From a virus: DNA of 34,914 nucleotides. Numbering within the stretch: the first letter of the stretch is position 1; each line of letters starts with the position of its first letter. The notes beneath the pieces are model-generated. The model had not been told where the DNA came from, ran no database searches, and saw only the letters and a list, made by a program, of their open reading frames with translations. The stretch is taken from the IMG/VR virus record IMGVR_UViG_3300010354_009973, positions 1-34,914 of that record. The stretch is one strand, 5' to 3'. Of this stretch, positions 6,513 through 15,600 are shown in pieces. Made by a program: the position numbers and the translations under genes.

Positions 6513-6541
6513 ATTTTAACTAACTTTTATTAATTTGTCAA
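6513..6541 (-). promoter_or_regulatory. Sigma70-type early promoter for the DnaE-like unit
   Basis: TTGACA (6541-6536), a 17-base spacer and TAAAAT (6518-6513) lie on the minus strand. The -35 is inside the last codons of the 6516-6746 gene, and its TAA stop forms the start of the -10 box. Standard spacing puts +1 on the A of the ATG at 6506. Confidence 0.75.
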
Positions 6542-6746
6542 GATCTTGATTTCGATTTTCTAATTGTTGTTGAAGAAGTTTTGATCTGCGATTTCGAAGT
6601 TCGTTGTTATAAACATCTAATAGCATTCTAATTTGATATTGTACATCTGAATTTCTTGTTTGCCAATATTTTTTACTTAGATCCAGAATTTTAGATTCTA
6701 ATTCTGGATCTTTTAAGTCTTCAAGATTGTCTACTAATGGATGCAT
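6516..6746 (-). CDS. Small helical conserved phage protein, 76 aa
   Basis: It begins MHPLVDNLEDLKDPELESKI and continues as an almost entirely helical, Gln/Asn/Arg-rich sequence likely to form a coiled coil (residues about 10-70). Similar short proteins lie next to structural genes in marine T4-like phages, as I recall, without a role. Its start shares one base with the stop of the 6746-7312 structural gene, so it probably belongs to the late structural unit. Its last codons hold the -35 of the next early promoter. Confidence 0.75.
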   Translation of the reverse strand: MHPLVDNLEDLKDPELESKILDLSKKYWQTRNSDVQYQIRMLLDVYNNELRNRRSKLLQQQLENRNQDLDKLIKVS

Positions 6747-7312
6747 TAAGAGAAAGTTCCTACATGTTTTACAAACATATTGTCTCCGCCATCGAGTGTA
6801 CTAACTTCAAAAATATGTGTTACATCTACTACTAGTCCTGTACTAAAAGGAAGAGTTAAAGATGCTTCTTTTCTAGTTACACCTCCAGGTGACGATGAAG
6901 TAAAATTCACAGTAAAATCAATTTCTGTGCTTGTTGTGTTTATATGTAAAAATATTTTTCGATATAAATTATCAGCTGGCCATTGACTTAAAGTAAGATT
7001 AGTATTACCAGTGCAGCTAACTTTGAATAGGTCTGCATCTCTGGTGTCTAATATAACATCCCCAGAAACTCCAGGTTGAACATCTACAGAATGATATAAT
7101 CTTCTAATTTCAGCATTTCCGATAATTACTCCATTGAAGTCATTATCATCATTTGTTTTTGCAGTATTGTTTTCTAAATTGGTAATTTCAGTTCTTGCGG
7201 TAGATAATGCGTTTTTTATGATATTAAAATTATCTCTAAAACCTTGACTATTATTATCTTTTCCTGCGGTCGGAAATTCTTCGTCGATTGTGTTAAAAAC
7301 TATTGAGCTCAT
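6746..7312 (-). CDS. Virion structural protein with KVN-NF-type anchor, 188 aa
   Basis: The N-terminus has NNSQGFRDNFNIIKNALSTA, a divergent form of the 'R.AF.KVN.NF..L' segment seen in three other structural proteins here. A short coiled coil (TARTEITNLENN) and a beta-rich domain follow. It overlaps the 861-residue gene upstream by four bases (ATGA). Probably a baseplate or fibre component; no specific family is recognised. Confidence 0.75.
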   Translation of the reverse strand: MSSIVFNTIDEEFPTAGKDNNSQGFRDNFNIIKNALSTARTEITNLENNTAKTNDDNDFNGVIIGNAEIRRLYHSVDVQPGVSGDVILDTRDADLFKVSCTGNTNLTLSQWPADNLYRKIFLHINTTSTEIDFTVNFTSSSPGGVTRKEASLTLPFSTGLVVDVTHIFEVSTLDGGDNMFVKHVGTFS

Positions 7313-9894
7313 GATATTGTGGTCCTGTCATTTCTAAATGCAATATATTTATCTTTGCTATATCCGGTAACTGCATCTATGATATATCTATCAATAGTAT
7401 AATCAATTTGGCTAAAATCGAATCCACTATTTTTAATACTCAATAATAGGTCAGAGGATTTTCCAGGTTTACAATAACAAATAGGAATAGCAGTAATATA
7501 TCCAAGAGGTTGTACTTGCCCAGGTTGAATACTACGCATCCATAATGGCAAATAATTACTATCTATCAATCCTAATTCTCGAATTCTTTTGCGCCAAATT
7601 GAAATGCTACTGGCAAATTTTAATGAAGTTTCTGGATCGCTGGCATACACGTCTGATCTATCTACAGTAGCTAAAAAAGGATTGGCCCTTGAAAAACTAG
7701 GAGTGTTTTGATCAAACGGCCCTGCATAAAATTGATTGTTTTGATCTACCGTAATTAATCTAGATTGCTTTGAAGTTACTACCGGAGTAGGCAAATATTT
7801 TTTTCCTATTTCTAAAGGATCAAACACTTCTATATAAACAACTTCGTAAACAATAGTATCGGTGTACGGTATTGTAGCTATTGCATTTTTAACTGATCCT
7901 AACTTGAATCTTTTAGGTTTATGATTTCGGCCAGTCATACCTACAACTTCTGCTGCTGTTTTGGTTTCAATACCAGCATATACTAACATTTTTAAATCTT
8001 TTTGTATACCAAAATTTAAATCGCTAGGTCTATAAATTAAATTATTTTCAAAAATATCAGGATTATTAATAAAAGTTTTCCAAGCATTTCTTTGATCTGT
8101 TTTTAAGAATGGCTTTACAATTAAATTACTGAATAATCTATCGTTAGGAGTATCGATATTAATAGTGAACACTCGTCTAACAGCACTATACCCTAGCACA
8201 TCTCTTGCTTCTACTTCGAAAGAGTATGATCTATCGACGGTAGTTTCTCCGTCGTCAAAAGTTAATGCGCCGCCGTCAAATAGTATTAACCCTGGAGTAT
8301 TGTCGATTTCAAACTGATTTACTTTACCTACTATTTCACCGTCAAAATTTAATGTTAATCCTGGAGGTAATTGTCCACTAATTAAAAAGTATAAAACTGG
8401 CGATTGTGTGAAAGTAGTAGTTGCACTAATACTTAAAGTGCTTACATAGTTAGCACCAATTGATCCTAGATTGCTATCAGTATTCCATACTATAGTAGAA
8501 TCAATTTCTCCAATTATTCTAGCAGTAAATATTCTCTTACTACTAGCAGTTTCACCTTTCTCTGTAAACCTTGTAGCCTTGATAGTAAATTTATAATCTT
8601 TAGTAATTGCAGTCTGATAAGGTAATACACCAAATACTTCGCTGGTAGTTGGGTCAAACAACATTCCTGGTGGAAGCACACTATCTGTACCTAAGTACAG
8701 ATTAGTAAAATTTGGAATATTACTAGTAAAGCTACCTACAATAGTTAATAGATAATCTGTTTCTGATAATTTTGTTACACTAGAAATTGTATAAACTGTG
8801 GCACTAGCATTTTCGACGTATTCTGAAAGTTGTATTTTATGTCCTACTAATGGAATTCCTTTTACATTTTTTAGTCTTAGTTTGTTTGTACCAATTTTGT
8901 TTTCTGCCATACTAGTAGTGTAAGACACGCCAAAAATTTCAGGATTAACACTTTCTAAAGAATATACAATTGGTCCTACAACAAGAGCTTCATAAGTATC
9001 TAATTTAAATGTTTTATAATTATTAGCTCTAAAAGTTCCTAAGAAATTAGGAGTTGTCCAAATTGGTGCTCTTGCATAGGTAATATCTGCTGTAAATGTA
9101 TTATTGCCAGCAGTGGTTACAGTATTATCTGCCCTGAAGAAATCATCTCCTACTACAAAGATTCTAAATTTTCTTGCAGTTTGACTGTCACCATCGGTTA
9201 CTATTACGTTGAATTCAAAATTTCTATTTAATTTTTTTGGAGGTAAGCTTTCAGTTCCAAAATCAAAAGTTAATAAATCAAAAATAAAACTGTCGTAACC
9301 ATTAGTAGGTCTTAATCCATAATCGTAAGCATATTCGTCAAATAGTTGTTTGTCAAATCTGCCATTGCCTTTAGCTAAGGGAGGAGCTAATACTGGTTGT
9401 ACCCATCCAACAATTCGTCCGCTATCTGTTAAAATTAAACCAGGGGGTAGTTCTCCACCACCACTAGGAATAAAATATTTTAATTCTTGACCAGCAGCGG
9501 TATCTGTATCTATTACAGATAGTTGAAAATCTATATACGAACTGTCTAAAATATAGTATGCGTCATTAGGCCCTATAGGAAGAGCACCTGCTGCGGTGTT
9601 CCATTCTGGAATATCTGCACCGGTGACATTAATAAAGAAAGTTCTATCAGAAAACTCTGTACCTAATCTGGCTCTAACTACAAATTTAAATTCTGTATCC
9701 CTTGGTACTTCGAAAGCAGTTCCTACTATCAAGGAATTTTCTAATCTTAAACCAGGAGGTAATTGACCAGAAATAATATTATATTCGATTCCTGGTCCTA
9801 GTGGGCTTTTTAACGGTAAAGAAATACTGACAATGGTTCTTTCTGGTATGGTACCAAAACTATAACCTGATCTTTCAGTCCAAATATCTAACAT
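7309..9894 (-). CDS. Virion structural protein with Ig-like (LPPGL) repeats, 861 aa
   Basis: Several copies of a putative-Ig (He_PIG-like) element are visible: SGQLPPGLRLENSLIVGTAF near residue 45, GGELPPGLILTDSGRIVGWV near 148, SVLPPGMLFDPTTSEVFGVL near 408, and SGQLPPGLTLNFDGEIVGKV near 509. Such repeats form beta-sandwiches in adhesins. The last 250 residues (about 590-861) lack the repeat and probably form a different domain that anchors or trims the fibre. The ATG at 9894 follows AGGATTATCTA, which lies in a hairpin arm. The perfect late box TATAAATA is 21 bases upstream. It heads the late unit 9894-6516. The exact virion location is unknown. Confidence 0.85.
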   Translation of the reverse strand: MLDIWTERSGYSFGTIPERTIVSISLPLKSPLGPGIEYNIISGQLPPGLRLENSLIVGTAFEVPRDTEFKFVVRARLGTEFSDRTFFINVTGADIPEWNTAAGALPIGPNDAYYILDSSYIDFQLSVIDTDTAAGQELKYFIPSGGGELPPGLILTDSGRIVGWVQPVLAPPLAKGNGRFDKQLFDEYAYDYGLRPTNGYDSFIFDLLTFDFGTESLPPKKLNRNFEFNVIVTDGDSQTARKFRIFVVGDDFFRADNTVTTAGNNTFTADITYARAPIWTTPNFLGTFRANNYKTFKLDTYEALVVGPIVYSLESVNPEIFGVSYTTSMAENKIGTNKLRLKNVKGIPLVGHKIQLSEYVENASATVYTISSVTKLSETDYLLTIVGSFTSNIPNFTNLYLGTDSVLPPGMLFDPTTSEVFGVLPYQTAITKDYKFTIKATRFTEKGETASSKRIFTARIIGEIDSTIVWNTDSNLGSIGANYVSTLSISATTTFTQSPVLYFLISGQLPPGLTLNFDGEIVGKVNQFEIDNTPGLILFDGGALTFDDGETTVDRSYSFEVEARDVLGYSAVRRVFTINIDTPNDRLFSNLIVKPFLKTDQRNAWKTFINNPDIFENNLIYRPSDLNFGIQKDLKMLVYAGIETKTAAEVVGMTGRNHKPKRFKLGSVKNAIATIPYTDTIVYEVVYIEVFDPLEIGKKYLPTPVVTSKQSRLITVDQNNQFYAGPFDQNTPSFSRANPFLATVDRSDVYASDPETSLKFASSISIWRKRIRELGLIDSNYLPLWMRSIQPGQVQPLGYITAIPICYCKPGKSSDLLLSIKNSGFDFSQIDYTIDRYIIDAVTGYSKDKYIAFRNDRTTIS

Positions 9895-9896
9895 TA

Positions 9897-9930
9897 GATA
9901 ATCCTATTATTACATATTTATAGGATTATC
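9897..9930 (-). promoter_or_regulatory. RBS-hiding hairpin around a late promoter
   Basis: GATAATCCTAT (9897-9907) and ATAGGATTATC (9920-9930) form a perfect 11-bp inverted repeat with a 12-base loop. In minus-strand RNA the 3' arm contains AGGA, the ribosome-binding site of the 861-residue gene. The late promoter overlaps the 5' arm. A late transcript starting near 9908 lacks the 5' arm and leaves the site free; read-through RNA would mask it. Confidence 0.75.
9915..9922 (-). promoter_or_regulatory. T4-type late promoter TATAAATA
   Basis: A perfect match to the T4 late -10 box on the minus strand, 21 bases before the ATG at 9894. Predicted +1 is near 9908. No sigma70 -35 is needed for this class, which is read by the gp55 late sigma with the sliding clamp. 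Confidence 0.8.
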
Positions 9931-9935
9931 CTTTC

Positions 9936-11318
9936 TTAATATAAGACGTTCCAATCGCTGCCGTCGCAGTAAATTTCTTTTACAGAAAGTGCATTAACGG
10001 TGGTTATAGTAGTTAATCCATACTTAATAGTAATAACCCATGTAGCGTCTTTATTGATAATACACAAACGTAATCCTGAAATAGAGCTAGAAGGACTAGG
10101 AAGTGTTAAATCTCGATTAGACCCCATTCCAGTTGAATACATATAATTTGAATCAATCTGTGTATATAATAATGTAATATTACCTGCTGAAAAATCTAGT
10201 TCTTGCGGAGGAACAGTAACAGGTCCTCCGAATATAGCATATTTTTTGCTAGTTAATATAACTACTGGTTGTGGTGTACCTACATTATCGTTCGTACCTA
10301 AAACTAAGGAACCATTAACATATCCAGAGCTTACTGCTTCGACTTGTGTTGTTATAAATGCAGAGCCTCGTTGAACAGTTCCGTCATTACCTGACATTAA
10401 AATTGTACCTAGGTAATCACCGACTTGTACTGCTGCTTCTGAGGCTAATGTACCTCTAGATCTAGCGTAAATTGTAGCATTAACAAATTGAGTATCGTAT
10501 ACATTTTTAAAAACTGTGTGTACAAGATTTGGATCAAAGTCTACATTTTGCACTAGTAGTTTTGTTGAATATTCAGTTGAATCGACTGTACCACCAAGTG
10601 TAATAAAAGGACTAGCTATATTTCTATTAACGATAGGTAACACAGCATTATCGGTATAGATAAGATTTGTTTCTAATCTTGTAGAAAATAATTGTCCTGT
10701 AGGTTCATCATAGCTCAATGATCCAGTATCTGTGCCTTCTACATTACTTGCATTGTTACGATAAAATGCTATTGATCCAGCACTACCTACTTGAACACGC
10801 TCGGTATTAGTGATAATAATTTCATCACCTGTTCCTACACTCACTCCTACTGCACCTGCTCCTGAAAATTTTAAAGTTTCCCCATCTGTAATTGATCGTG
10901 TACTAGTACTGTCGTCGCCTGTAATAGTAAAAGAAGTCATCGAACCGCCGCCACCGGTTTCAGCAGCATTTACCCAATTTGATCCGTTATATTTCAGTAT
11001 TTGTCCATTAGATGGACCAGTAATAATTACATCGGTTAATCCATCTAAATTACTAGATCCAGCTCCAGTATTATCAGTGCCATTTACCCAATTAGCACCA
11101 TCAAATTTTAAAACTTGTCCAGATGATGCACTAGTTATAACAACATCGGTTAAACTGTTTAAGTTGACTGGAATAGCACCGCTAATACTATTACCACCTG
11201 CTGTGGTTCCATCGCCTACATAAATTTCTTTTGTGTCGGTCGTATAAATTAATTCGCCGCTGGCCGGGGTTATACTTAGTCTGTCACTAGATAACCCTTG
11301 TCTTAATTTCAATGCCAT
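9936..11318 (-). CDS. Tail-fibre-like protein with Mtd_N-like head, 460 aa
   Basis: The N-terminus (MALKLRQGLSSDRLSITPA then GELIYTTDTKEIYVGDGTT) fits the N-terminal domain of phage tropism determinants (Mtd_N type): an R..G..Dr stretch followed by GEL....T..iyvGdG. Two copies of a short repeat follow, LTDVVITSASSGQVLKFDG and LTDVIITGPSNGQILKYNG, each ending in NWVN. The rest is beta-rich, and the C-terminus ends in DGSDWNVLY, common for fibre tips. GGAGAAACAA precedes the ATG. It follows the 184-residue gene in one late unit. Probable receptor-contact or adaptor protein; no retroelement is present, so diversification is not implied. Confidence 0.8.
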   Translation of the reverse strand: MALKLRQGLSSDRLSITPASGELIYTTDTKEIYVGDGTTAGGNSISGAIPVNLNSLTDVVITSASSGQVLKFDGANWVNGTDNTGAGSSNLDGLTDVIITGPSNGQILKYNGSNWVNAAETGGGGSMTSFTITGDDSTSTRSITDGETLKFSGAGAVGVSVGTGDEIIITNTERVQVGSAGSIAFYRNNASNVEGTDTGSLSYDEPTGQLFSTRLETNLIYTDNAVLPIVNRNIASPFITLGGTVDSTEYSTKLLVQNVDFDPNLVHTVFKNVYDTQFVNATIYARSRGTLASEAAVQVGDYLGTILMSGNDGTVQRGSAFITTQVEAVSSGYVNGSLVLGTNDNVGTPQPVVILTSKKYAIFGGPVTVPPQELDFSAGNITLLYTQIDSNYMYSTGMGSNRDLTLPSPSSSISGLRLCIINKDATWVITIKYGLTTITTVNALSVKEIYCDGSDWNVLY

Positions 11319-11334
11319 TTGTTTCTCCTAAACC

Positions 11335-11889
11335 TTAAAATGTTCCTAAATCTAAATTCAATACAGTATCAAACGATGTTATAATAAATGGTCCAAAATC
11401 TAAATCAGTCTGACCTAACAAAAATTGTATAGGGTTAGTAAATGATCCATCTAAATCTGGAAAACTAAAATCTATTCCTGATTCAGCGGTACTACCTGGA
11501 CCCCATGTGGCTCCTTGCCATACTAATGCTTGTCCTACGTTTGGAGAAACTGACGATACATTGCCAAGATCTCCTAAATTATGATTAGAAATGTCGCTTA
11601 CTTGCCCAGTAAAAGTTGCAGTTGATGCAATAGTAATACTGGATCCATTGTAGGCGATTTGTATGTTTGCACCACTGTTTAAACTTCTAAAAGTAAGATT
11701 ATCACCTACTTCTAAACTACCTACTTTACCTGCAAATACAGGAGCTCCGGCTCCTAGATTGGTAGCACCTGATATAGTAACATTATCTAATGCAGTAAAA
11801 TTACTGTTAACTTTTTCAAAAGCCGTGCGTAAATCGTCGCCGGTTCCGTCGTTTGCAAAATTTCCTAAATCTACTAAAGTGATAGGCAT
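11335..11889 (-). CDS. Structural protein with GTGD-KVN-NF anchor, 184 aa
   Basis: It starts MPITLVDLGNFANDGTGDDL followed by RTAFEKVNSNFTALDNV, an anchor motif shared with three other proteins here. A third relative of the 9936-gene repeat follows (about residues 104-133: LGDLGNV...GQALVWQGATW). The C-terminus is beta-rich and acidic. A GATAAATA late box at 11906-11913 precedes it, and AGAGAG lies before the ATG. Likely a fibre or baseplate adaptor. Confidence 0.78.
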   Translation of the reverse strand: MPITLVDLGNFANDGTGDDLRTAFEKVNSNFTALDNVTISGATNLGAGAPVFAGKVGSLEVGDNLTFRSLNSGANIQIAYNGSSITIASTATFTGQVSDISNHNLGDLGNVSSVSPNVGQALVWQGATWGPGSTAESGIDFSFPDLDGSFTNPIQFLLGQTDLDFGPFIITSFDTVLNLDLGTF

Positions 11890-11905
11890 AATAATCTCTC
11901 TAATT

Positions 11906-11913
11906 TATTTATC
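11906..11913 (-). promoter_or_regulatory. Late promoter GATAAATA
   Basis: GATAAATA on the minus strand, 17 bases before the ATG at 11889, overlapping the stop of the desaturase gene. Unlike the boxes at 9915, 27167 and 33001 it is not enclosed by an inverted repeat. Confidence 0.7.
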
Positions 11914-12616
11914 TGGTTTTGGTTTTTGCTAATTTAAGGGTCTCTAAAATTCTAATATAAAACCATCCTATATCAAATTCCCACCATTTTTGACTTAATT
12001 TTGCTGAAACGCCGTCTGCGTGGTGATTATTATGTAGTTCCTCGCCACCAATGATTATTCCCCACGGAACTAAATTACGACTAGTATCTGCTGTATTTGT
12101 ATTTCTATACCCTATATAGTGCGCTAAACCATTAATTACACCAGCTGCCCAAAATGGAATCCATAACATTTGTACACTCCAAACTACTAATCCCCAAGGG
12201 CCAAAAAGAACAAGATCTATGATCAACATCAAAAGAATCCCTAACCAAGGATGCGGAGTGTATACTTTACGTTCAATCCAGTCACTGGGTGTACCAATTC
12301 CTAATCTTTGAATCATATCTTTGTCTTGAGCAGCACGGGCGTATAAAAATGCTCCGCCAAACAGTACTTTCCATATTCCTTCTAGTTTAGGGCTATGAGG
12401 ATCGCCTTCAACATCACAGCTTTGATGATGTTTACGATGTATAGCTACCCATTGTTTAGTAACCATTCCTGTAGTTAACCATAACCAAAAACGCATAGGA
12501 TGACTGACGAAAGGATGAAATGTTACTGATCGATGTGCTTGACTACGATGTAGATAAAGTGTAACACACATAATTGTTATGTGTGTCATTAAAAGTGTTA
12601 TTAAAATAAGTTCCAA
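11909..12616 (-). CDS. Fatty-acid desaturase (acyl-CoA delta-9 type)
   Basis: This integral-membrane di-iron desaturase shows all three histidine boxes: HRSQAH, HRKHH and HNNHH. Hydrophobic spans lie between them. It would introduce a double bond into a fatty acyl chain and change membrane fluidity. An upstream ATG at 12676 would overlap the fibre gene by 58 bases. I prefer TTG at 12616, two bases after the fibre stop, with GGAATTAATT before it. This gives 235 residues and a normal short N-terminus before THITIMCVTLYLHRSQ. ATG 12589 is a further option. The gene is an auxiliary metabolic gene set inside the fibre cluster, immediately followed by a late promoter. Confidence 0.9.
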   Translation of the reverse strand: MELILITLLMTHITIMCVTLYLHRSQAHRSVTFHPFVSHPMRFWLWLTTGMVTKQWVAIHRKHHQSCDVEGDPHSPKLEGIWKVLFGGAFLYARAAQDKDMIQRLGIGTPSDWIERKVYTPHPWLGILLMLIIDLVLFGPWGLVVWSVQMLWIPFWAAGVINGLAHYIGYRNTNTADTSRNLVPWGIIIGGEELHNNHHADGVSAKLSQKWWEFDIGWFYIRILETLKLAKTKTR

Positions 12617-12618
12617 AA

Positions 12619-15600
12619 TTAATTCCAAGATCCGCCACTTTGTTGCCAAGCACCATCTGTAAAGATCAGTGTACAAAATGCTTGGCTATCAACATATGAA
12701 GCGTTAGCATCATTGAATATTCTAAATGGGTACAGTAGTCCGTTAGTTCCTGTACCACCACCTATTCTGTAAGTAGCCACAGTAACACCTACGTTTGCGG
12801 GCGTTGCTCCATTCTGTGTAACTAGATTCATGATTTGACCTTCTACACCGTCGGCTAGTGTATAACTACCGCTAGTTAATTTGTTGACTGCTTTAGTTAG
12901 ATCCAATGGTGTAGGATTTGGAGTTATAGAATCAACAGTTAATACAATAGATGGACCACCGTTAAGTGAAGCATTACCGTCCACTGTACCTAAAGAGTCG
13001 CCTACTGCCCAATTTGTTAGTGAACTAGGTGTTACTACTTCAACAGTGACTATTGAATTGCCTGCAATAATAACTTGGATCATTCCATCGACACCGTAGG
13101 TAACAAGATAGCTACCATCTGGCCACAACGGATCAGCTGATGGACTGGCTAAAACTGATAAAACTGTTCCAGTAGTTGACACATTTTTTGTCACGGTGCT
13201 GTTAACTACAGTACCTGGTAAGGCAAGATTGCCATCTGTACCAAAAGTCCAAGTATTACTGTTAGTTCCAATAGAAACAACACCGTTTTCCCCTAGTTTT
13301 AGGTATTTGTCGTCAGTACCAAAGTATTGATCATAGACTGAAGGATTGCCTGTGCTAAGATGTAAGTGTACTGGATTATCGCCGCCGTGTATTCTAAAAT
13401 ACATATCGGCCGCAAGATTAGGACCTGGTGCTAGATTTAATCCGTTACCACCGTAAGCATCACCTGTGCCCTGAAGTTTGTTGCCTACTACTGTGAGATC
13501 ACCGATAGGTGTGCTCAGCACATACTTGGTTGGTACTAGGAAGTTGCTGTTGTCTGTAGTAGGAGTTTGCGTAGCTGTAATTATGTTACCAGAATTGTCA
13601 CTGTCAGTTTTACCAGCGTTGGTGACTGTGATATCTGACGCAGTGTTATTTAGAATACCGCTGAAACTGGATCCTTTAAAGTCCCAATCGCCTGTAGTAA
13701 ACAATGTACCACTACTGCTGATTTGTGCTATAAACGCAGTATCAGCGGAAGGCCCCGGATCGCCAAATGTACCAGAAACAGCCACGTAACCACTTTTAAC
13801 TGCGATATTACTACCGCCACCAGCACTAAACCAATTACTACCAAATGTCCAGGTTGTAGTATTATCTAATAGACGTTGCCATAAAACAGATCCTGATGTG
13901 CTGTATTTGGCTATGACAAATGTGTAGTCGCTGGTAGCATTATTACCAGTTACACCTGATAGATATAAACAGTTGTCTGGTCCTACTACCACGCTGGTAG
14001 CCACATCTTGACAGTCGCCTACTACTCTGCGACTCCATTGTTTAACACCATTGCCATCCATCTTTAGCAGACTCATTGCTGTAGACCAAGGACCGGCGCC
14101 ATCGGGTCTAGTGTAAGTACCACAGATATAGATATTACCTGATGAGTCTATGTCAGCATCTGCTCCTGAACAATCAAACCCTGCGTCGAACTGGATAGCT
14201 TTCTGCCATTGTATACTTCCTGCGCTGTCATACTTAACTACCAGCATCTTGTCATATTCGTCGCCAGCAGTTACAGAACCAACTTTGAGAATCATGTCAT
14301 CAACGCCTGTAACGCCACCAAATGATTCTCCAGAAATAGTGCCGATTATTCCATCAACAGATCGATTGCCTAAAATATCTACTATGTTGGTAAATGTTGG
14401 AACACCATCTACAAAACTAACTGTACAACTAAATTCCCCGCTGATAAAAATTCCTGCACCTGCGGTCCAGTTAGGATTACTTACAGGATCTGTGTATAAT
14501 GTTGAGGCGGCATTTATTACACCAATGTTATCCATGTAACCTATGACTACGATTTCACCTGAAGGACCCACAGCCATACCATAACTGTATTCACCATTTT
14601 GTCCGTCTAGTTTTCTACTCCAAACAATATTACCAGTATCTTTATCGACTTTAGTAGTGGTAACAAAGGCCTGACCAACACTATAAACATAACCTACCAT
14701 AACAGGATTGCCGTCGCTGGCTACATCTACTACTGTGCTATTGCTTTCGTCCTCAAAGTCATAACTCTTCATCCAAATGATGTTGCCGTTGGCTGTGTTT
14801 AACTTCATCAATGAACTAGTCTGATACTCTGCTGGACTTCCTATACCGTTTAGTTCTCCTGCTACATAGATTGCAGTGCTGTCTACAGCCAACCCCCAAC
14901 CATCTGAAAACTGTCCAAATGCAAATCTCTGCTGCCATAGTTTATTGCCGCTGGTGTCAAACTTAGCTACACTGATATATCTTTCACTGTTGTTAGTATC
15001 GTCGTGACTGAATAGTACTACAACATTGCCGTCCGGATCATATTCTACGCTGGTAGCACCTGTTACATTATCACCTAGTGTATCTGAAGCAAATGTTTCT
15101 ACCCAAATGTTAGTATCTGCAGAGGTCCCGCCGCCTAACACTGAACTGCCGTTTGAATCTAAAATATCGCCGCCTGCGGGTAGTGTTAAATTACCATCAT
15201 CTCCAAACTGCCATTGATGAGCACCGTCGTTAGTATAGATGTTGGCAACACCTAGAGCTTCGACGTTAAAGTTGGTCATACCACCAACTTCTAGATTACT
15301 GCCGTCCGCACGGATCTCACTATCATTAGGTAATGTTAAATTACCTGTATTATCAAATGTCCAAGTATGCGGAGTGACGCCCACTCCAAGAGTGCTAGTT
15401 CTAATTACTACATTGTTTGTGGTATCGCTGACTCGAACAAATGTCTGTTCTGCTCCAAGATATAAATCAGCAGTTGACTGATCCTGTACACCTCCAGCAC
15501 GTATATGAATATGTCCAGGTTCGCCACCTGTAGGATCTATAATGAGATATTGATCGTTGCCAGTATAATCGCTTAGACTAGCATCTGGGATTAACTTGAT

